A DNA stretch of 64,000 bases from an uncultured Roseobacter sp. (GTDB lineage Bacteria; Pseudomonadota; Alphaproteobacteria; Rhodobacterales; Rhodobacteraceae), in NCBI RefSeq assembly GCF_947499265.1, contig NZ_CANMNK010000002.1:372001-436000 (forward strand), read 5' to 3'. A program made the translations under genes and the position numbers. Shown here piece by piece: positions 61,882-64,000 of the stretch. The notes under the pieces were generated by a model, which was not told the DNA's origin, did no database searches, and saw only the letters and a list, made by a program, of their open reading frames with translations. Within the stretch, counting starts at the first letter, position 1. Every line of letters begins with the position of its first letter.

Positions 61882-63177
61882 TCAGCGGTTTTCGATGTCC
61901 ACGTAATCGCGCGCTGTTTCGCCGAGATAAAGCTGGCGCGGGCGACCGATCTTGTTCTGTGGATCGGCGATCATTTCTTTCCATTGCGAAATCCACCCAA
62001 CCGTGCGGCTGAGCGCAAAGATCGGCGTGAACATCGATGTCGGGAAGCCCATCGCCTCCAGGATGATGCCGGAATAGAAATCCACATTCGGGAACAGTTT
62101 TTTGTCCGCGAAATAGGGGTCCGCAAGCGCTGCGGCTTCAAGCTCCTTGGCAACCTGCAGGATCGGGTTATCCTCGACACCCAGCAGATCCAGCACCTCA
62201 TCCGCAGATTGCTTCATTACCTTGGCACGGGGGTCGAAGTTCTTATAGACGCGGTGACCGAAGCCCATCAGGCGGAAAGGGTCATTCTTGTCCTTGGCGC
62301 GGGCGATGAATTCGGGAATGCGGTCCGGCGTGCCGATCTCGTTCAGCATCTCCAGGCAGGCCTGGTTGGCGCCGCCATGTGCGGGGCCCCAGAGACAGGC
62401 AATGCCGGCGGCGATACAAGCAAAGGGGTTCGCGCCCGAGGAGGAGGCAAGGCGCACGGTCGAGGTCGATGCGTTCTGCTCGTGATCCGCGTGCAGCGTA
62501 AAGATCCGGTCCATCGCGCGGCTGAGGATCGGATTGACCTCGTAGTTCTCGGCAGGCACCGCAAAGCACATCCGCAGGAAATTGGAGGCGTAATCCAGAT
62601 CGTTCCGCGGATAGACGAAGGGTTGGCCAATGGTATATTTATAGGCCATCGCGGCGATGGTCGGCATTTTCGCGATCAGCCGGATCGAGGCGACCTCACG
62701 CTGCCAGGGGTCGGAAATATCGGTGCTGTCGTGGTAGAAGGCAGACATCGCGCCCACGACCCCGGTCATGACCGCCATCGGGTGCGCGTCCCGGCGGAAG
62801 CCGCGGAAGAAATTCATCATCTGCTCGTGCAGCATGGTGTGAATGGTCACACGGCTTTCGAAATCCTCAAGCTCTGCCGGTGTGGGCAATTCGCCATAAA
62901 GCAGCAGGTAGCACACCTCCAGATAATGCGATTTGCTGGCCAGTTGGTCGATCGGATAGCCGCGGTGCAAGAGCTCGCCCTTGTCGCCATCGATAAAGGT
63001 GATGGTGCTGTCGCAGCTTGCGGTCGAAGTGAAGCCCGGATCGTAGGTGAAAACACCCGCCTGCGCATAGAGCTTGCGGATGTCGACCACATCAGGCCCG
63101 GCGGTTGGGGCAAAAATGGGCAGGTCATATTCCTTGCCGTCGATGCTCAACGTTGCGGATTTCGTGCTTTCAGCCAT
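61882..63177 (-). CDS. gltA: Citrate synthase
   Basis: Hexameric type II citrate synthase of the TCA cycle, 431 residues. The catalytic histidine region [29 protein letters not shown] and [14 protein letters not shown] are intact. The start [16 protein letters not shown] is typical. It lies 85 bp downstream of gltX on the same strand, with terminator-like hairpins between. Confidence 0.98.
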   Translation of the reverse strand: MAESTKSATLSIDGKEYDLPIFAPTAGPDVVDIRKLYAQAGVFTYDPGFTSTASCDSTITFIDGDKGELLHRGYPIDQLASKSHYLEVCYLLLYGELPTPAELEDFESRVTIHTMLHEQMMNFFRGFRRDAHPMAVMTGVVGAMSAFYHDSTDISDPWQREVASIRLIAKMPTIAAMAYKYTIGQPFVYPRNDLDYASNFLRMCFAVPAENYEVNPILSRAMDRIFTLHADHEQNASTSTVRLASSSGANPFACIAAGIACLWGPAHGGANQACLEMLNEIGTPDRIPEFIARAKDKNDPFRLMGFGHRVYKNFDPRAKVMKQSADEVLDLLGVEDNPILQVAKELEAAALADPYFADKKLFPNVDFYSGIILEAMGFPTSMFTPIFALSRTVGWISQWKEMIADPQNKIGRPRQLYLGETARDYVDIENR

Positions 63178-63223
63178 TGGTGGTCCTTCCTGTCTTACTT
63201 GCGGGCGCGCCCGCCGTCCGGCT

Positions 63224-63244
63224 CCGAACGCTCAGCGCGTCCGG
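63224..63244 (-). terminator. Hairpin between gltX and gltA
   Basis: In minus-strand sense, CCGGACGC and GCGTTCGG pair over 8 bp with one G-U, 19 nt after the gltX stop. A perfect 14-bp palindrome GCGGGCGCGCCCGC follows at 63201-63214. There is no T-run. It may separate gltX and gltA transcripts. Confidence 0.4.
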
Positions 63245-63262
63245 CCAATTATCTGTGCAAGG

Positions 63263-64000
63263 TCATGGCCTCGCGTCCTCAGCTGCGTCGGTCAAGCGGG
63301 CGAGGGTTTCATCTTTGCCCAGAACCAGCATCATATCGAAGACCGAAGGTGTCGCGGCCCGGCCTGCCAGCGCCGCGCGCAACGGCCCGGCCAGTTTCCC
63401 GAACTTGGTTTCTTTGCGCGCGGCAAAGCCATTCAGGAGCCCCTCCAGATTTTCTCTGTCCCAGCTATCAGTTTGCAGCTGCGGCGTCAATTCGCTCAGC
63501 ATACCACGGGATACCGTATCGAGGTTTTTCGCGGCCTTCTCGTCAATGTCGACCGGGCGCGAAACCAAAGCAAACCGTGCTTTTTCAAGAAGTTCCGGCA
63601 GGGACTTCGCGCGCTCTTTGACACAGTACATGGCGCGTTCCAGCATCTCCGACTGCCCCTGCGTCAATGCAGGTTGACCCGCTGCGGCAAGAAATTCGGT
63701 GATTTCTTGCTGCAGTGCGGCATCATCCGACTGTGCAATGTGCTGCCCCGAGAGGTTTTCGAGCTTTTTGAGGTCAAACCGGGCGGGGCTTTTGCCGATC
63801 CCCTCCAGATCGAACCAGTCGCGCGCCTGCGCGTCGGTAAAAAATTCGTCATCGCCGTGGCTCCAGCCCAGCCGCGCCAGATAGTTGCGCATGCCTGCGG
63901 CCGGAAAGCCCATGATCTGATATTCCTGCGCGCCCAGGGCCCCGTGGCGTTTGCTGAGCTTCTTGCCATCCGGTCCGTGGATCAGCGGGATATGCGCCCA
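63263..64000 (-). CDS. gltX: Glutamate--tRNA ligase, 5'-truncated
   Basis: C-terminal part of glutamyl-tRNA synthetase; the N-terminal catalytic half lies beyond the right edge. The KMSKS-like loop is visible as KKLSKRHGA, 15 residues from the edge of the window. It is followed by the anticodon-binding helical domain ([23 protein letters not shown]; the end is [19 protein letters not shown]). The visible piece is about 245 residues. It is a class I synthetase. The gene continues to the right. Confidence 0.96.
   Translation of the reverse strand, partial: WAHIPLIHGPDGKKLSKRHGALGAQEYQIMGFPAAGMRNYLARLGWSHGDDEFFTDAQARDWFDLEGIGKSPARFDLKKLENLSGQHIAQSDDAALQQEITEFLAAAGQPALTQGQSEMLERAMYCVKERAKSLPELLEKARFALVSRPVDIDEKAAKNLDTVSRGMLSELTPQLQTDSWDRENLEGLLNGFAARKETKFGKLAGPLRAALAGRAATPSVFDMMLVLGKDETLARLTDAAEDARP

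Noticed and set aside
61695..62012. ORF starting MTYFEHISRWGSE
   Set aside because: The first 30 codons look plausible, but there is no ribosome site and the frame then runs antisense into the conserved gltA end.
61783..63621. 612-codon plus-strand frame opposite gltA
   Set aside because: Shadow of citrate synthase and gltX; no protein features.
1..64000. tRNA, rRNA, CRISPR array or insertion sequence
   Set aside because: No cloverleaf sequences, repeat-spacer pattern, transposase gene or terminal inverted repeats were recognised by eye on either strand.

Overview
The window is chromosomal DNA from a high-GC alphaproteobacterium, almost certainly a marine Rhodobacteraceae of the Roseobacter group. 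The evidence is the gene order nuoH-I-J-K-L-M-N-birA-coaX-rnj, the tatABC / nlpD-pcm-surE block, the Hint-domain proteins typical of this family, the fused indolepyruvate:ferredoxin oxidoreductase, and a short intergenic repeat. No rRNA, tRNA, CRISPR array, insertion sequence or prophage was found. The sequence is ordinary core chromosome with small accessory insertions.

Region by region: (1) 1-8435, the distal half of the complex I operon, with two carboxymuconolactone-decarboxylase-fold genes, a 26-residue membrane microprotein and a compound palindromic element lodged between subunit genes. (2) 8500-11715, birA, coaX and rnj in the same direction, ending in a hairpin shared with a convergent DEAD-box helicase gene. 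(3) 11813-16233, minus strand: helicase, release factor 3 and a first Hint-domain protein. (4) 16376-20543, plus-strand accessory block: atypical SDR, AlkC-like DNA glycosylase, an ABC ATPase without permease, two tandem Lin0512-family proteins and a glycine-zipper lipoprotein. (5) 20677-21744, a WYL regulator and its exported partner, with a perfect operator-like inverted repeat. (6) 21967-24325, tatABC plus a DUF815 ATPase. (7) 24488-34340, minus strand: second Hint protein, NlpD-like lipoprotein, pcm, surE, SDR, DUF1801, purF, sensor kinase, cvpA, radA. (8) 34478-43833: cupin (plus), then mlaF, mlaE, alr, a DUF1194 VWA protein, dnaB, pyrE, pyrC, a hydrolase-like protein and a glycosyltransferase (minus). 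(9) 44046-46283, a MoxR/CoxE-type AAA+ and VWA pair. (10) 46287-49665, purL and a LysR regulator (minus) separated by a strong intrinsic terminator and a candidate small RNA. (11) 49839-61155, plus strand: indolepyruvate oxidoreductase, acyltransferase, murI, argC, ccmE, an endolysin/holin pair, ccmF, ccmH, enoyl-CoA hydratase. (12) 61152-64000, minus strand: a small orphan protein, gltA and the 3' part of gltX.

Most genes serve central functions: respiration, cytochrome c maturation, purine, pyrimidine and arginine synthesis, cell wall, RNA turnover and Tat secretion. The items most worth following are the endolysin/holin cassette inside the ccm genes (probable gene-transfer-agent lysis module), the Lin0512 pair behind an orphan ABC ATPase, a 30-nt repeat that sits 2-3 nt after stop codons, the 26-residue nuo microprotein, a DnaA box on the -35 position of a putative dnaB promoter, and the small RNA candidate between lysR and purL. 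Start codons were chosen by eye from ribosome-binding sites and family N-termini.
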